Assembly: GCF_003855095.1 (NCBI RefSeq)
Contig: NZ_CP033972.1
Location: forward strand, 2,852,001 to 2,916,000
Direction of reading: 5' to 3'
DNA length: 64,000 nt
Source of the DNA: Gordonia insulae
GTDB taxonomy: Bacteria; Actinomycetota; Actinomycetes; Mycobacteriales; Mycobacteriaceae
Shown one piece after another: positions 53,945-62,784 of this stretch (positions within the stretch are counted from its first letter, which is position 1; every line of letters begins with the position of its first letter). The notes under the pieces are model-generated. The model did no database searches. It had not been told where the DNA came from and saw nothing but the letters and a program-made list of their open reading frames with translations. Position numbers and translations under genes: made by a program.

Positions 53945-55492
53945 CTAACGAAAGCTGAGCACCTCGTCACCCCAGGCGCGGCGGATGTCACCGTCGAGGT
54001 CGTCGACGACTCGATCGTCGGCGTCGATGACCAGCGTCGCCCGGCCCCGTTCGTCGAAGGCCGGCCAGGCGAGTCCCGGATCTCCGGCCGGATCCCCGAC
54101 ATGGGCGAACGAGGTCCAACGGCTCTGCATGCGTGCGGAGATCTCCTCACCGGTCTTGCGCCCACCGAGCTTGAAGGTGATGTCGCGCGGCCCGGCCACC
54201 AGGTTTCCCCATACGTAGGGGAGTTCGGTGGCGTGGGTGGCACCCACCCGCAGCGCCCGCAGCATCCGCGTCGCCCAGTCGAACCGGTAGAGGTAGACCG
54301 GCGCGTGGCGGCTGTGCGATTCGGCCAACCACAGCGTCGGCATCCGGAACGCGATGTCGCGGGCCACACCCAGCCCCGCGACCTTGGGCCGCATGCCGGA
54401 GTACGCGGAGGTGATCTGCGCGCGGGCCGGCAACGTGACGTCGGGATACTCGGCCATCATCGCGGCGAACATGCGCTCGATGTCGGTCGGCGCGATCGGC
54501 ATCAGCGGCGACTTCATCCACTTGAACAGTGCCGCCTCGTCCTTGTTGGTCCCGATGAGCAGCGGCACCGACAGCGATTCGCCCGCCCGGAAGACGTCCA
54601 TCGGATGGCGCGGTACCAGATCGCCGTCGATCACCGGCGCGAACGCGATGGTCCCCGGGTTGTCGGCCGGGACATCGGCGAACGTCGTCATCGTCGCCGC
54701 GGTGATGCGGTCGACGTCGAGGCCGTCGGGGCCCGCCCGATCACCCGGCTCGACACCGGCCGCCACCAGGAACTTCTCGGCGACCCGGGCCGAGCGTTCG
54801 TGGTCGTACATCGACGTTGCGGGTGAACTCTCCGCGATCGCCCGGTGGAACAGTCCGTCGGCGACGGGCATCGTGAGCAGCGTGGTGACCAGGCCCGCAC
54901 CCGCCGACTCGCCGAACACGGTCACGTTGTCGGCATCGCCGCCGAACCCGGCGATGTTGTCGCGCACCCAGTTCAGCGCCAGCAGGATGTCGCTGAGCGC
55001 GGCATTCGACTCGAAACGCGGCTCGTCCGGGTCGTTGAGAGAGGTCAGGTCGGCGAAGCCGAGCGCACCGATCCGGTAGTTGAGCGTGACCACCACGACG
55101 CCACCGTCGACGGCGAGATCGGTCCCGTCGTAGAGCGGCTGACTCCCGCACCCGAAGACATAGGCGCCGCCGTGCAGCCACACCATCACCGGCAGCGGCC
55201 GGTGTCCGGTACCGGCGGACGGCCGCCAGATGTTGAGGAACAAGCAGTCCTCGTCCATCACGACATCGTCGCCCAGCGCGATCGCCGGGTTGCGCTCCTG
55301 CGGGCACACCGGGCCGAACTCGACGGCGTCGACGACGTCGGTGTGTGCCTCGGGTGGCCGGGCCCGCCGCCACCGGAGATCGCCGACCGGCGGGGCGGCG
55401 AATCGGATGCCCTTCCAGACATCGACGCCCGATCCGGTTCTCCCGCGAACGGGCCCGTGACCGGTGGAGACGACAAGCTCATCAGTCGGCAT
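53945..55492 (-). CDS. Type-B carboxylesterase/lipase
   Basis: The 515-residue protein starts MPTDELVVSTGHGPVRGRTG and has the carboxylesterase-family pattern: WKGIRFAAPPVGDLRW, EDCLFLNIWRP, the oxyanion HGGAYVFGCG, the nucleophile FGESAGAGLVTTLL and THATELPYVWGNL at the likely catalytic histidine. The acid is probably Glu or Asp in GTNKDEAALFKWM. No signal peptide is seen, so it is likely cytosolic. It hydrolyses carboxylic esters of unknown identity. It is divergent from the formylglycine-generating enzyme gene at 55561, 68 bases away. Confidence 0.92.
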   Translation of the reverse strand: MPTDELVVSTGHGPVRGRTGSGVDVWKGIRFAAPPVGDLRWRRARPPEAHTDVVDAVEFGPVCPQERNPAIALGDDVVMDEDCLFLNIWRPSAGTGHRPLPVMVWLHGGAYVFGCGSQPLYDGTDLAVDGGVVVVTLNYRIGALGFADLTSLNDPDEPRFESNAALSDILLALNWVRDNIAGFGGDADNVTVFGESAGAGLVTTLLTMPVADGLFHRAIAESSPATSMYDHERSARVAEKFLVAAGVEPGDRAGPDGLDVDRITAATMTTFADVPADNPGTIAFAPVIDGDLVPRHPMDVFRAGESLSVPLLIGTNKDEAALFKWMKSPLMPIAPTDIERMFAAMMAEYPDVTLPARAQITSAYSGMRPKVAGLGVARDIAFRMPTLWLAESHSRHAPVYLYRFDWATRMLRALRVGATHATELPYVWGNLVAGPRDITFKLGGRKTGEEISARMQSRWTSFAHVGDPAGDPGLAWPAFDERGRATLVIDADDRVVDDLDGDIRRAWGDEVLSFR

Positions 55493-55560
55493 GCGTCCAT
55501 GGTGGCGGTTCGCGTCGCGTCGCGCGGCCACTACGGCTGTGCCACTACGGTCGAGGGGTG

Positions 55561-56442
55561 ATGCTGACCGACCTGATCTCGCTGCCCGGGGGATCGTTCA
55601 CGATGGGTTCGGATCGCCACTATCCGGAGGAGCGACCCGCCCACCGGCGTGCCGTCGAACCGTTCGCCGTCGAGCGGCATCCGGTCACCACCGCGCAGTT
55701 CGCGGCGTTCGTCGAGGACACCGGGTACGTGACCGTCGCCGAGGAGTCCATCGACCCCGCCGACTTCCCCCGCGCCGACCCTGCCGAGTTGGTGCCCGGC
55801 TCACTGGTGTTCACCCCGACAGATGGCCCGGTCGACCTACGTGACTGGCAGCAGTGGTGGCGCTGGCAGCCCGGTGCGTCGTGGCGCGATCCCGGCGGGG
55901 GCGTGCCCGTCGACGAGCGCGCCGACCATCCCGTCGTGCACATCGCATATCGGGATGCCGCGGCCTACGCGGACTGGGCGCGACGGCGCCTGCCGACGGA
56001 AGCGGAATGGGAGTACGCGGCGCGCGGCGGGGCCGCGGGCCTCGACTTCGCGTGGGGTGACGAACTCCGGCCCGACGGTCTGGACATGGCGAACACCTGG
56101 AAGGGCCGGTTCCCCTACGACAACCAGGGCTGGGGTTCCACCTCGCCTGTCGGCACCTACCCGCCCAACGGTTTCGGCCTGGTCGACATGATCGGCAACG
56201 TCTGGGAGCGTTGTGTCGATGTCTACGTGCCGCGACATGTCGTGCCCGGCACCCCCGCCGTCGAGGCGGACGGTCGGCCGGATCTGCTGGCCCCGACGAC
56301 GTCCCCACGGGTCATGCGCGTCACCAAGGGTGGCTCGCACATCTGCGCGCCGGAGTATTGCCGACGGTATCGGCCGGCCGCACGGTCGGCGCAGTCCGAC
56401 GACTCCGCGACGTCGCATCTCGGCTTCCGATGTGTGATCTGA
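55561..56442 (+). CDS. Formylglycine-generating enzyme (SUMF1 family)
   Basis: The 293-residue enzyme oxidises a sulfatase cysteine to formylglycine. It starts at ATG 55561 (a GTG at 55558 directly precedes it). The FGE-sulfatase domain shows SLPGGSFTMGSDRHYPEERP, EVTTAQF-like RHPVTTAQFAAFV, RLPTEAEWEYAARGG, DMIGNVWERCVDVY and the active-site pair Cys262 and Cys267 in SHICAPEYCRRYRPAARS. Both catalytic cysteines are present, unlike the EgtB and other non-FGE members. No sulfatase with a C-x-P-x-R motif was found here, so the substrate must lie elsewhere in the genome. Confidence 0.93.
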   Translation: MLTDLISLPGGSFTMGSDRHYPEERPAHRRAVEPFAVERHPVTTAQFAAFVEDTGYVTVAEESIDPADFPRADPAELVPGSLVFTPTDGPVDLRDWQQWWRWQPGASWRDPGGGVPVDERADHPVVHIAYRDAAAYADWARRRLPTEAEWEYAARGGAAGLDFAWGDELRPDGLDMANTWKGRFPYDNQGWGSTSPVGTYPPNGFGLVDMIGNVWERCVDVYVPRHVVPGTPAVEADGRPDLLAPTTSPRVMRVTKGGSHICAPEYCRRYRPAARSAQSDDSATSHLGFRCVI

Positions 56443-56564
56443 GCGTGGGTCCGGTCCGAAGTGATCTGCGTCGGCAGACTGCCGCGAATGAGACTGCTCA
56501 CAACCCGGAACACGGGTGCGCCCCGGGACCGTTCCTTTCACGGCTCAGCGTCGAGGACCGTTCG

Positions 56565-56639
56565 TGGAGCCCCCTGTCAGGATTGAACTGACGACCGCTC
56601 GCTTACAAGGCGAGTGCTCTACCACTGAGCTAAGGAGGC
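56565..56639 (-). tRNA. tRNA-Thr (anticodon TGT)
   Basis: The 75-base gene includes a CCA end (56565-56567). The acceptor GCCTCCT pairs with AGGGGGC, the D arm is GCTCAGTGGTAGAGC and the anticodon stem CTCGC encloses CTTGTAA before GCGAG. The T arm GTCAG pairs with CTGAC around TTCAATC. The anticodon TGT reads ACA/ACG and related threonine codons. Its 5' end is only four bases from the thrE start on the other strand. Confidence 0.97.
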
Positions 56640-56643
56640 CTGC

Positions 56644-58095
56644 GTGCGCGAGTATATCGGCCGTGCATTGGGGTTCTTGAACCCCGTCCGGCTGATCGGT
56701 GACAGTCACGCGACGATCGACACCATCGAGCCCGGCAGCATCATGGTGTCGCCGCGCAAGCCGATCGACCGGTTCGATGTCGCGGCGATGACCGAGGTCC
56801 TCGATCTCGCGACCAAGATCGGTGCGGTGCTCCTCGACTCGGGGACCGCGGCCATCGACACGCAGCAACAGATCATCTTCGTCTGTGGCGTCTACGGTCT
56901 CGAGGACGTCGACGTCGACGTCACCTACAACACGATCCAGGTCAGTGCCCGCCGCGGTGCGACGCTCCCGCCGATCACCACGATGGAGCAGGTCTACTAC
57001 CGGTCGATGGACTTCACCCGGCTGGCCCAGATCGACCGCCTGGTGCGGCGCATCCGCGACATGGCGCTCACCCCGTCGACGGCCCACCGGATGGTCGACG
57101 AGATCATCACCGCACCGCACCCCTACCCGCACTGGGTGGCGACCTGCGCATGGGGGCTGATGGCCTCGGGTATCTCGGTGCTGCTCGGTGGTCGGATCCT
57201 GGTGGCGGTGCTCGCGTTCCTCACCACCGTGGCGATCGTGACCATCAACCGCCGCCTCAACCGCATCGGCACACCGGTCTTCTTCCAGCAGACCATCGGC
57301 GGCTTCATCGCGGTGGTCCCCGCCGCGGTGACCTACGGGCTGTCCGAAGAACTCGGCATCTCCATCCAGCCGTCCCAGGTCATCGCCGCCGGCATCGTCG
57401 TGCTGCTGTCCGGACTGTCGTTGGTGGGCTCGGTGCAGGACGCCATCACCGGCGCCCCGATCACCGGGGTCGCGCGATTCTTCGAGGTGTTGCTGATGAC
57501 CGGCGGGATCATCGCCGGTGTCGGTGTCGCCATCCGACTGCTGGAGGGAACCGTCGGCATCTACCTGCCGACCATCGACACGACGACGAGTTTCGGTGCC
57601 GTCGACATCGCCCCCCGCATCTTCGCCGGCGCCGTCGCGGCGCTTGCCTATGCGCTGGCCAGCTACGCCGAGCGCCGGGCGCTGCCGGTGGCATTCCTGG
57701 GCGGCCTGATCGGCGCGACCATCGTCGCGGCGGCGAGCTTCACCACGGTCGGCGACGTCATCGCCAACGGTGTGGCGGCTGCCTCGGTCGGCCTGGTCGG
57801 TGGTCTCCTCGCCCGCCGCGCGCTGACCCCGCCGCTGGTCGTCGCGGTCGCCGGCATCACTCCCCTGTTGCCCGGTCTCGCGATCTACCGCGGGCTCTAC
57901 GGCATCCTCGGCGACCAGACCCTCGACGGCTTCACGTGGGTCGCCAGTGCCCTGGCGATCAGCTGTTCGCTGGCCGCCGGCGTCACGCTCGGTGAGTTCA
58001 TCGCCCGCTCGTTGCGCCGGCCTCAGCTCCCCGTCCGACCCGCCTGGATGTCGATGCTGCGCCGCAACCGTCTCCAGGGATACCGCCGGCGTTAG
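56644..58095 (+). CDS. thrE: Threonine/serine exporter ThrE
   Basis: The 483-residue protein starts at GTG (MREYIGRALGFLNP) four bases from the tRNA-Thr end, leaving no room for its own promoter except within the tRNA gene. The cytosolic N-terminal domain has ATKIGAVLLDSGTAAIDTQQ and FTRLAQIDRLVRRIRDMALT. About ten hydrophobic segments follow, with IAVVPAAVTYGLSEELGISI, GVARFFEVLLMTGGIIAGVG and ITPLLPGLAIYRGLYGILGD. This is the ThrE pattern of Corynebacterium glutamicum (489 residues), which exports threonine and serine using the proton motive force. Names and direction of transport follow that homologue. Confidence 0.94.
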   Translation: MREYIGRALGFLNPVRLIGDSHATIDTIEPGSIMVSPRKPIDRFDVAAMTEVLDLATKIGAVLLDSGTAAIDTQQQIIFVCGVYGLEDVDVDVTYNTIQVSARRGATLPPITTMEQVYYRSMDFTRLAQIDRLVRRIRDMALTPSTAHRMVDEIITAPHPYPHWVATCAWGLMASGISVLLGGRILVAVLAFLTTVAIVTINRRLNRIGTPVFFQQTIGGFIAVVPAAVTYGLSEELGISIQPSQVIAAGIVVLLSGLSLVGSVQDAITGAPITGVARFFEVLLMTGGIIAGVGVAIRLLEGTVGIYLPTIDTTTSFGAVDIAPRIFAGAVAALAYALASYAERRALPVAFLGGLIGATIVAAASFTTVGDVIANGVAAASVGLVGGLLARRALTPPLVVAVAGITPLLPGLAIYRGLYGILGDQTLDGFTWVASALAISCSLAAGVTLGEFIARSLRRPQLPVRPAWMSMLRRNRLQGYRRR

Positions 58096-58231
58096 GACGT
58101 GCCCCGCAATTCCGCCCGCGGGCTCACCGGGCCGAGCAGGTAGAATGGGGTGTCGCGTGCGCCACAAGCGTGCACGCGCGCTGTCGTCGGCCACCGCCGA
58201 TGGCAGACCGATGTGAAGCAGAAGGACTCGA

Positions 58232-58393
58232 ATGCCTGCGAAGACCACCGACATCCCCGACGACGAGTTGGAGCCGGTAGCCGACGAGACCGCCATCTCG
58301 GCGCGCCGCGTCGTCGCCGCGTACGCGACCGACGCCGACGAATGCCGGATGCTCCTTTCCATGCTGGGGATCGCACCGGGCGAGAACGCCTGA
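58232..58393 (+). CDS. Conserved-looking small acidic protein upstream of otsA
   Basis: This 53-residue frame, [20 protein letters not shown] followed by [33 protein letters not shown], has a purine-rich GAAGGACTCG eight bases before the ATG. The composition (acidic N-terminus, one cysteine, helix-rich C-terminus) and codon use match the neighbours. It ends five bases before the otsA ATG, so it is probably co-translated. I do not recognise a family; short proteins of this kind next to otsA are seen in other actinobacteria, as far as I recall. Confidence 0.7.
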   Translation: MPAKTTDIPDDELEPVADETAISARRVVAAYATDADECRMLLSMLGIAPGENA

Positions 58394-58398
58394 CACGC

Positions 58399-59934
58399 AT
58401 GGCGGAGTCCGGGCACGTTTCCAACGGCGGGACTGCCGCCGAACAGCATGTCGGTGACGCGCAGTTCGTCGTCGTCGCGAACAGACTTCCGGTCGACAAG
58501 GAGGTGCTGCCCGACGGCACCGTCCGATGGAAACGCAGTCCTGGTGGCCTGGTCACCGCCCTCGAACCCATCCTCCGGTCACAGACCGGCGCCTGGGTCG
58601 GCTGGTCGGGCATCGCCGACTCGGTCGACAACCCGGACATCGAGGGTGTCGACATCCATGCGGTGCCGCTCTCGACCCGGGAGATCGCCGAGTACTACGA
58701 GGGCTTCTCCAACGCCACTCTGTGGCCGCTCTATCACGACGTCATCGTCAAGCCCGAATACCACCGCGAGTGGTGGAACACCTATGTCGAGGTGAACCGC
58801 CGATTCGCCGAGGCGACCGCCAAGGCGGCGGCGCACGGCGCGATCGTCTGGGTGCAGGACTACCAGTTGCAGCTCGTCCCGAAGATGCTCCGGATGCTGC
58901 GGCCCGACCTCAAGATCGGGTTCTTCCTGCACATCCCGTTCCCGCCCGTCGAGCTGTTCATGCAGAACCCGTGGCGGACCGAGATCGTCGAGGGCCTCCT
59001 CGGCGCCGACCTCATCGGATTCCATCTACCCGGTGGGGCACAGAACTTCCTCTTCCTCGCCCGTCGGCTGGCCGGTCAGGCCACCAGTAAGGGAACCGTC
59101 GGCGTGCGGTCCAGGTTCGGCGTGGTGCAGGTCGGCTTCCGCACCGTCCGCGTCGGCGCCTTCCCCATCTCGATCGACTCCGGTGAGCTCGACCAGAAAT
59201 CCCGCTCCAAGGAGATCCGCAGGCGCGCCGCCGAGATCCGCGAGGAACTCGGCAACCCGAAGACCATCCTGCTCGGCGTCGACCGCCTCGACTACACCAA
59301 GGGCATCGACGTGCGGCTCAAGGCGTTGTCGGAGCTCTTGGCGGAGAAGCGCATCGATCCCGAAGAGACGGTGATGATCCAGCTGGCGACACCGAGCCGT
59401 GAACGTGTGGACAGTTACGTCAAGATGCGCTCGGGGATCGAGCAGCTCGTCGGCAACATCAACGGCGCGTACAGCAGTGTCGGACAACCGATCGTGCAGT
59501 ACGTGCATCGTGCGGTCCCCCGCGAAGATCTGATCGCCTTCTTCGTGGCCGCCGACGTCATGCTCGTGACCCCGCTCCGGGACGGCATGAACCTGGTCGC
59601 CAAGGAGTACGTGGCCTGCCGCAGCGACCTCGGCGGATCGCTGGTGCTCAGTGAATTCACCGGCGCCGCAGCCGAATTGCGCACCGCCTACCAGGCGAAC
59701 CCCTACGACCTCGACGGCGTGAAAGATGCCATCGTCGCCGCGATCGAGCAGACCCCGCACGAGGGACGACGGCGCATGCGCGCACTGCGCAGGCAGGTTC
59801 TCACGCACGATGTGGCCAAGTGGGCGGAGAGCTTCCTGGGGACCCTCGCATCGGTGTCGGAGACCGCATCCGACGCCAACCGCGGTGTCCACCTCGTCGA
59901 CGGCGGTGACGTGTCCGCCGATCGGGACGCATGA
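58399..59934 (+). CDS. otsA: Trehalose-6-phosphate synthase
   Basis: This GT20 enzyme joins UDP-glucose (or GDP/ADP-glucose) and glucose-6-phosphate to make trehalose-6-phosphate, for osmotic protection and mycolate-type glycolipids. The 511-residue protein starts [20 protein letters not shown]; the upstream frame is not used. Motifs: [73 protein letters not shown] and [20 protein letters not shown]. It overlaps otsB by four bases (ATGA). The first 20 residues are likely disordered. Confidence 0.97.
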   Translation: MAESGHVSNGGTAAEQHVGDAQFVVVANRLPVDKEVLPDGTVRWKRSPGGLVTALEPILRSQTGAWVGWSGIADSVDNPDIEGVDIHAVPLSTREIAEYYEGFSNATLWPLYHDVIVKPEYHREWWNTYVEVNRRFAEATAKAAAHGAIVWVQDYQLQLVPKMLRMLRPDLKIGFFLHIPFPPVELFMQNPWRTEIVEGLLGADLIGFHLPGGAQNFLFLARRLAGQATSKGTVGVRSRFGVVQVGFRTVRVGAFPISIDSGELDQKSRSKEIRRRAAEIREELGNPKTILLGVDRLDYTKGIDVRLKALSELLAEKRIDPEETVMIQLATPSRERVDSYVKMRSGIEQLVGNINGAYSSVGQPIVQYVHRAVPREDLIAFFVAADVMLVTPLRDGMNLVAKEYVACRSDLGGSLVLSEFTGAAAELRTAYQANPYDLDGVKDAIVAAIEQTPHEGRRRMRALRRQVLTHDVAKWAESFLGTLASVSETASDANRGVHLVDGGDVSADRDA

Positions 59935-60722
59935 GCGCCACCGGAATTCCGACCGAGCTGCGCGAGGCGCTGCTGGCCGCCGCACGAGTGCCCCGGCTGT
60001 TGCTGTCGTCGGACTATGACGGGTGCATCTCGCCGCTGGTGTCCCGGCCGGAGGACGCTGTTCCCAACCCGGCATCGGTCGCCGCCATCGAAGCGGCGGG
60101 TGCGCTGGCCGACACCGCTGTCGCGGTCGTGTCGGGACGTGAGCTGGCCGTACTCGCCGAGTTGTCCGGACTGCGGGTGCCGGTGACGCTGGTGGGCAGC
60201 CACGGCAGTGAGTTCGACACCGGATTCGCCGTCGAGATCACGAACGAGCACCGCGAGCTGCTCGGTCGGATCACCGACGAACTGCGCACCATCGCAGCCG
60301 AACACCCGGGCACGCGAGTGGAGACCAAACCGGCGAGCGCCGTCCTGCATGTACGCAACGCCGCGCCCGACGATGCGGAGACCGCGTTGCAGCGTGCACG
60401 CTCGGGCCCGGCGACCTGGCCCGGCGTGGAGGTGACCGAGGGCAAGGCGGTCGTCGAACTCGCCGTCATCGAGACCAGCAAGGGACTCGCCCTCGACGTC
60501 CTGCGCGATCGGTTCGGCGCCGACGCGGTGATCTACCTCGGCGACGACGTCACCGACGAGAAGGCGTTCGCCCACCTGCACACGGAGACCGGCGACGTGA
60601 GCATCAAGGTCGGCACGGGTGACACCACCGCCGCCTATCGCATCGAGGACACCGACGACGTCGCCACCGTGCTCGAGTTCGTCACCGCCCGCCGTCGGGA
60701 GTGGTTGGCGGACAACGCCTGA
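59931..60722 (+). CDS. otsB: Trehalose-6-phosphate phosphatase
   Basis: OtsB removes phosphate from trehalose-6-phosphate to give trehalose. The 263-residue HAD-type phosphatase has the nucleophile motif [14 protein letters not shown] (DxD), motif [14 protein letters not shown], the signature [11 protein letters not shown] and motif [18 protein letters not shown]. Length is usual for bacterial OtsB. It overlaps otsA in ATGA and forms the last gene of the thrE-side operon. A palindromic repeat follows. Confidence 0.97.
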   Translation: MSATGIPTELREALLAAARVPRLLLSSDYDGCISPLVSRPEDAVPNPASVAAIEAAGALADTAVAVVSGRELAVLAELSGLRVPVTLVGSHGSEFDTGFAVEITNEHRELLGRITDELRTIAAEHPGTRVETKPASAVLHVRNAAPDDAETALQRARSGPATWPGVEVTEGKAVVELAVIETSKGLALDVLRDRFGADAVIYLGDDVTDEKAFAHLHTETGDVSIKVGTGDTTAAYRIEDTDDVATVLEFVTARRREWLADNA

Positions 60723-60730
60723 GTCGATCC

Positions 60731-60773
60731 GCGATCGAGATCGTCCGGGCTACCGGAAGCGGTCTCGATACGC
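60731..60773. repeat. Single palindromic repeat between otsB and metallopeptidase gene
   Basis: ATCGAGA (60734-60740) and TCTCGAT (60763-60769) are complementary arms with flanking GCG and CGC, sharing GTCTCGATACGC with the 144-base repeats near 23.4 kb. Its continuation CGCCACTCGACC reaches into the end of the metallopeptidase gene. It may terminate both convergent transcripts. Confidence 0.75.
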
Positions 60774-60775
60774 GG

Positions 60776-61912
60776 TCAGTCCGTTCGCGCCACTCGACCC
60801 GCGGACACGGTGCGGGTGTCGACCAGCGGATCGGGCGCGTCCACCCGCTTGGCGGACTCGCGGACGACACGGTGCACGAAACCGAGTTTGCGAACCACCG
60901 GCTGCGGGATGTCGAACGGGTAGAGCGGCCGGCGCCCCATCGCCGCGTTGACCCGGTTGAACATGGTGGACAACCACTTCCAGTCGTAGAGCAGCCGCTC
61001 GATGGGCTCGTCGGCGTAGGAGTCCAACGGCACGATGTCGCGGTCCATGGTGAACCGGACCTGATCGCTCTCGAGCATCAGACCGGATTCACGCGCGGTG
61101 TCGATGGTTCCGGTGATGTGTAGATAGTGGGCGAAACACTCGGCGAAGTCCTCCCACGGGTGCATGGTGGCGTACTCGGAGATGTAGGAGTCCCGCCAGT
61201 TCCGAGGCGGACCGAACTTGTAGTGGCGGTCGATCGCATCGGCGTAGCTGGTCCGCTCATCGCCGAAGATCTCTCGGGCCTTGTCGAGATATTTCGTTGC
61301 GCCATAACCGGTTTCGACCAGGACATGCTCGTAGTAGTGGCCGACCTCGTGACGGAAGTGCCCCAGCATCGTCCGGTAGGCCTCCCCCAGATCGACTCGG
61401 AGTCGCTCGCGGTAGGCATCCAGTGATTCGGCGAGGTCGATGGTGATCACACCGTTGGCATGTCCGATCATCACCTGCCGACCGGTGGTCTGGCTCGACA
61501 GGAGGTCGAAGGCCAGTCCGCCCTCGGATCGCCAGAACGGCTCGACGGGCAGCCCGAGGTCGGCGACCTGATAGATCAGCATCCGCAGGTCGCGCGTCGT
61601 CGAGTTCAGCTTCTCGATCGCGATCGTGTCGTCGGTGTCCGGGTGCCGGCGAACCAGTGAGCCCGGAAAACACCTGCCCCGGAGACCGATCGAATCGTCG
61701 TCGACCTCCGCGAGGGTCATCCAGTTGCACCCGGTGTCGTCCCAGTTCGCGCACCGGACCCAGCGGCTGCCCTCGACGTCGATGCCCTCCTCGGGGGCCA
61801 CGACGAGCGAGCGCGACGGTAGGTGCACCCCGACTGTCGTGCCGCATTCCGGGCACTGCTGATTGACGAAGCCCGACAATGCGTTGCAGATCGGGCACGT
61901 GAGTGCGTGCAT
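60776..61912 (-). CDS. Putative zinc metallopeptidase with N-terminal zinc ribbon
   Basis: The 378-residue protein starts MHALTCPICNALSGFVNQQC, an N-terminal zinc ribbon with Cys6, Cys9, Cys20 and Cys23 (CPIC ... CPEC). The middle has the HExxH motif in GHFRHEVGHYYEHVLVETGY followed by SEYATMHPWEDFAECFAHYL, which supplies the third ligand. The family is the putative zinc-binding metallopeptidase group (Peptidase_Mx type); natural substrate unknown. No signal peptide is seen. The last ten residues (RVARTD) are encoded within repeat-like DNA. The transglutaminase-like gene lies four bases upstream on the same strand. Confidence 0.85.
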   Translation of the reverse strand: MHALTCPICNALSGFVNQQCPECGTTVGVHLPSRSLVVAPEEGIDVEGSRWVRCANWDDTGCNWMTLAEVDDDSIGLRGRCFPGSLVRRHPDTDDTIAIEKLNSTTRDLRMLIYQVADLGLPVEPFWRSEGGLAFDLLSSQTTGRQVMIGHANGVITIDLAESLDAYRERLRVDLGEAYRTMLGHFRHEVGHYYEHVLVETGYGATKYLDKAREIFGDERTSYADAIDRHYKFGPPRNWRDSYISEYATMHPWEDFAECFAHYLHITGTIDTARESGLMLESDQVRFTMDRDIVPLDSYADEPIERLLYDWKWLSTMFNRVNAAMGRRPLYPFDIPQPVVRKLGFVHRVVRESAKRVDAPDPLVDTRTVSAGRVARTD

Positions 61913-61916
61913 GGCC

Positions 61917-62729
61917 TCAGCCTATGCTGATGCGGTCCCTGCCGGTGTCGGTCGGGAGATCACCGTCGACGGTGGCCATGACCTTGTAGTAGTTCAGGTT
62001 GATGGTGCCGCGATGGTTGTCGAGGAACGCGGTGTCGGCCGCGTCGCGCCCGGTGGAGATCCGCACCAGGCTCTGCCGCGGGGCGAGTCGGGTGGCGTCC
62101 ACGGCGACCCACTCGTCGTCGATGATCGCCTCGGCCACGGCATGGAAGTCCATCGGGTCACAGCCGGGCGCGTAGACGGCGACCAGTCGGGCCGGGATGT
62201 TGAGCGCGCGCAGCAGTGCGACGACGAGGTGTGCGTAGTCGCGGCACACCCCCGCGCCGGCGAGCAGGGTGTCGGCGGCGCCGTCGATCGGATCGCTGGC
62301 ACCCGGGATGTAGCTCAGCCGGTCCTCGACGTAGTCGGTGACCTGGTTGAGCAGCTCACCCGGTGGGAGGCTGGTGTCGAACTGGCCCGCGGCGAAGCCG
62401 AAGAACTTGTCGCACTCCGCATATCGACTGGGGCGCAGGTAGGTCGAGCGGTCGGTGGTGCTCACCGGGATCGGGTCGGCGGGGGTGGTGACGATCGCCG
62501 AGTAGTCGATCACGACGAGACCGGACTCCACGTTCAGACGATGGATGCGGCTGCCGTGCTCACCGACGATCTCCTCGAGTTCGGCCGGTTTGTCGTCCAC
62601 GGTGACCTTCAGTTCCTCGGTCATGGAGAGGCCGGGGAGCTTCGCGACGGTGACCTGCATCTCCAGTTCGGTGGCGGCGGAGACATACACCTCGAGGGCG
62701 GCAGAGACGTGACGCGGGGCTGTGGTCAT
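61917..62729 (-). CDS. Transglutaminase-like cysteine peptidase family protein
   Basis: The 270-residue protein starts MTTAPRHVSAALEVYVSAAT (ATG at 62729; an in-frame ATG at 62747 is an alternative). The N-terminal half is beta-rich. The transglutaminase catalytic triad is in AGAGVCRDYAHLVVALLRAL (Cys), CDPMDFHAVAEAIIDDEWVA (His) and AVDATRLAP (Asp). The family includes proteases and amide-bond enzymes; specificity is unknown. It precedes the metallopeptidase gene by four bases, so the pair probably form a unit; ROK is 37 to 55 bases upstream. Confidence 0.85.
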   Translation of the reverse strand: MTTAPRHVSAALEVYVSAATELEMQVTVAKLPGLSMTEELKVTVDDKPAELEEIVGEHGSRIHRLNVESGLVVIDYSAIVTTPADPIPVSTTDRSTYLRPSRYAECDKFFGFAAGQFDTSLPPGELLNQVTDYVEDRLSYIPGASDPIDGAADTLLAGAGVCRDYAHLVVALLRALNIPARLVAVYAPGCDPMDFHAVAEAIIDDEWVAVDATRLAPRQSLVRISTGRDAADTAFLDNHRGTINLNYYKVMATVDGDLPTDTGRDRISIG

Positions 62730-62784
62730 GCCACCACGGTAGGTCATCCGGCCACGGTGTTCGCGTCGGGCAGCACCTGCGGCG

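Noticed and set aside
56545..58449. 634-residue minus-strand frame over thrE
   Set aside because: It is antisense to thrE, and passes through the tRNA; its D/R/G-rich composition is a shadow of the real gene.
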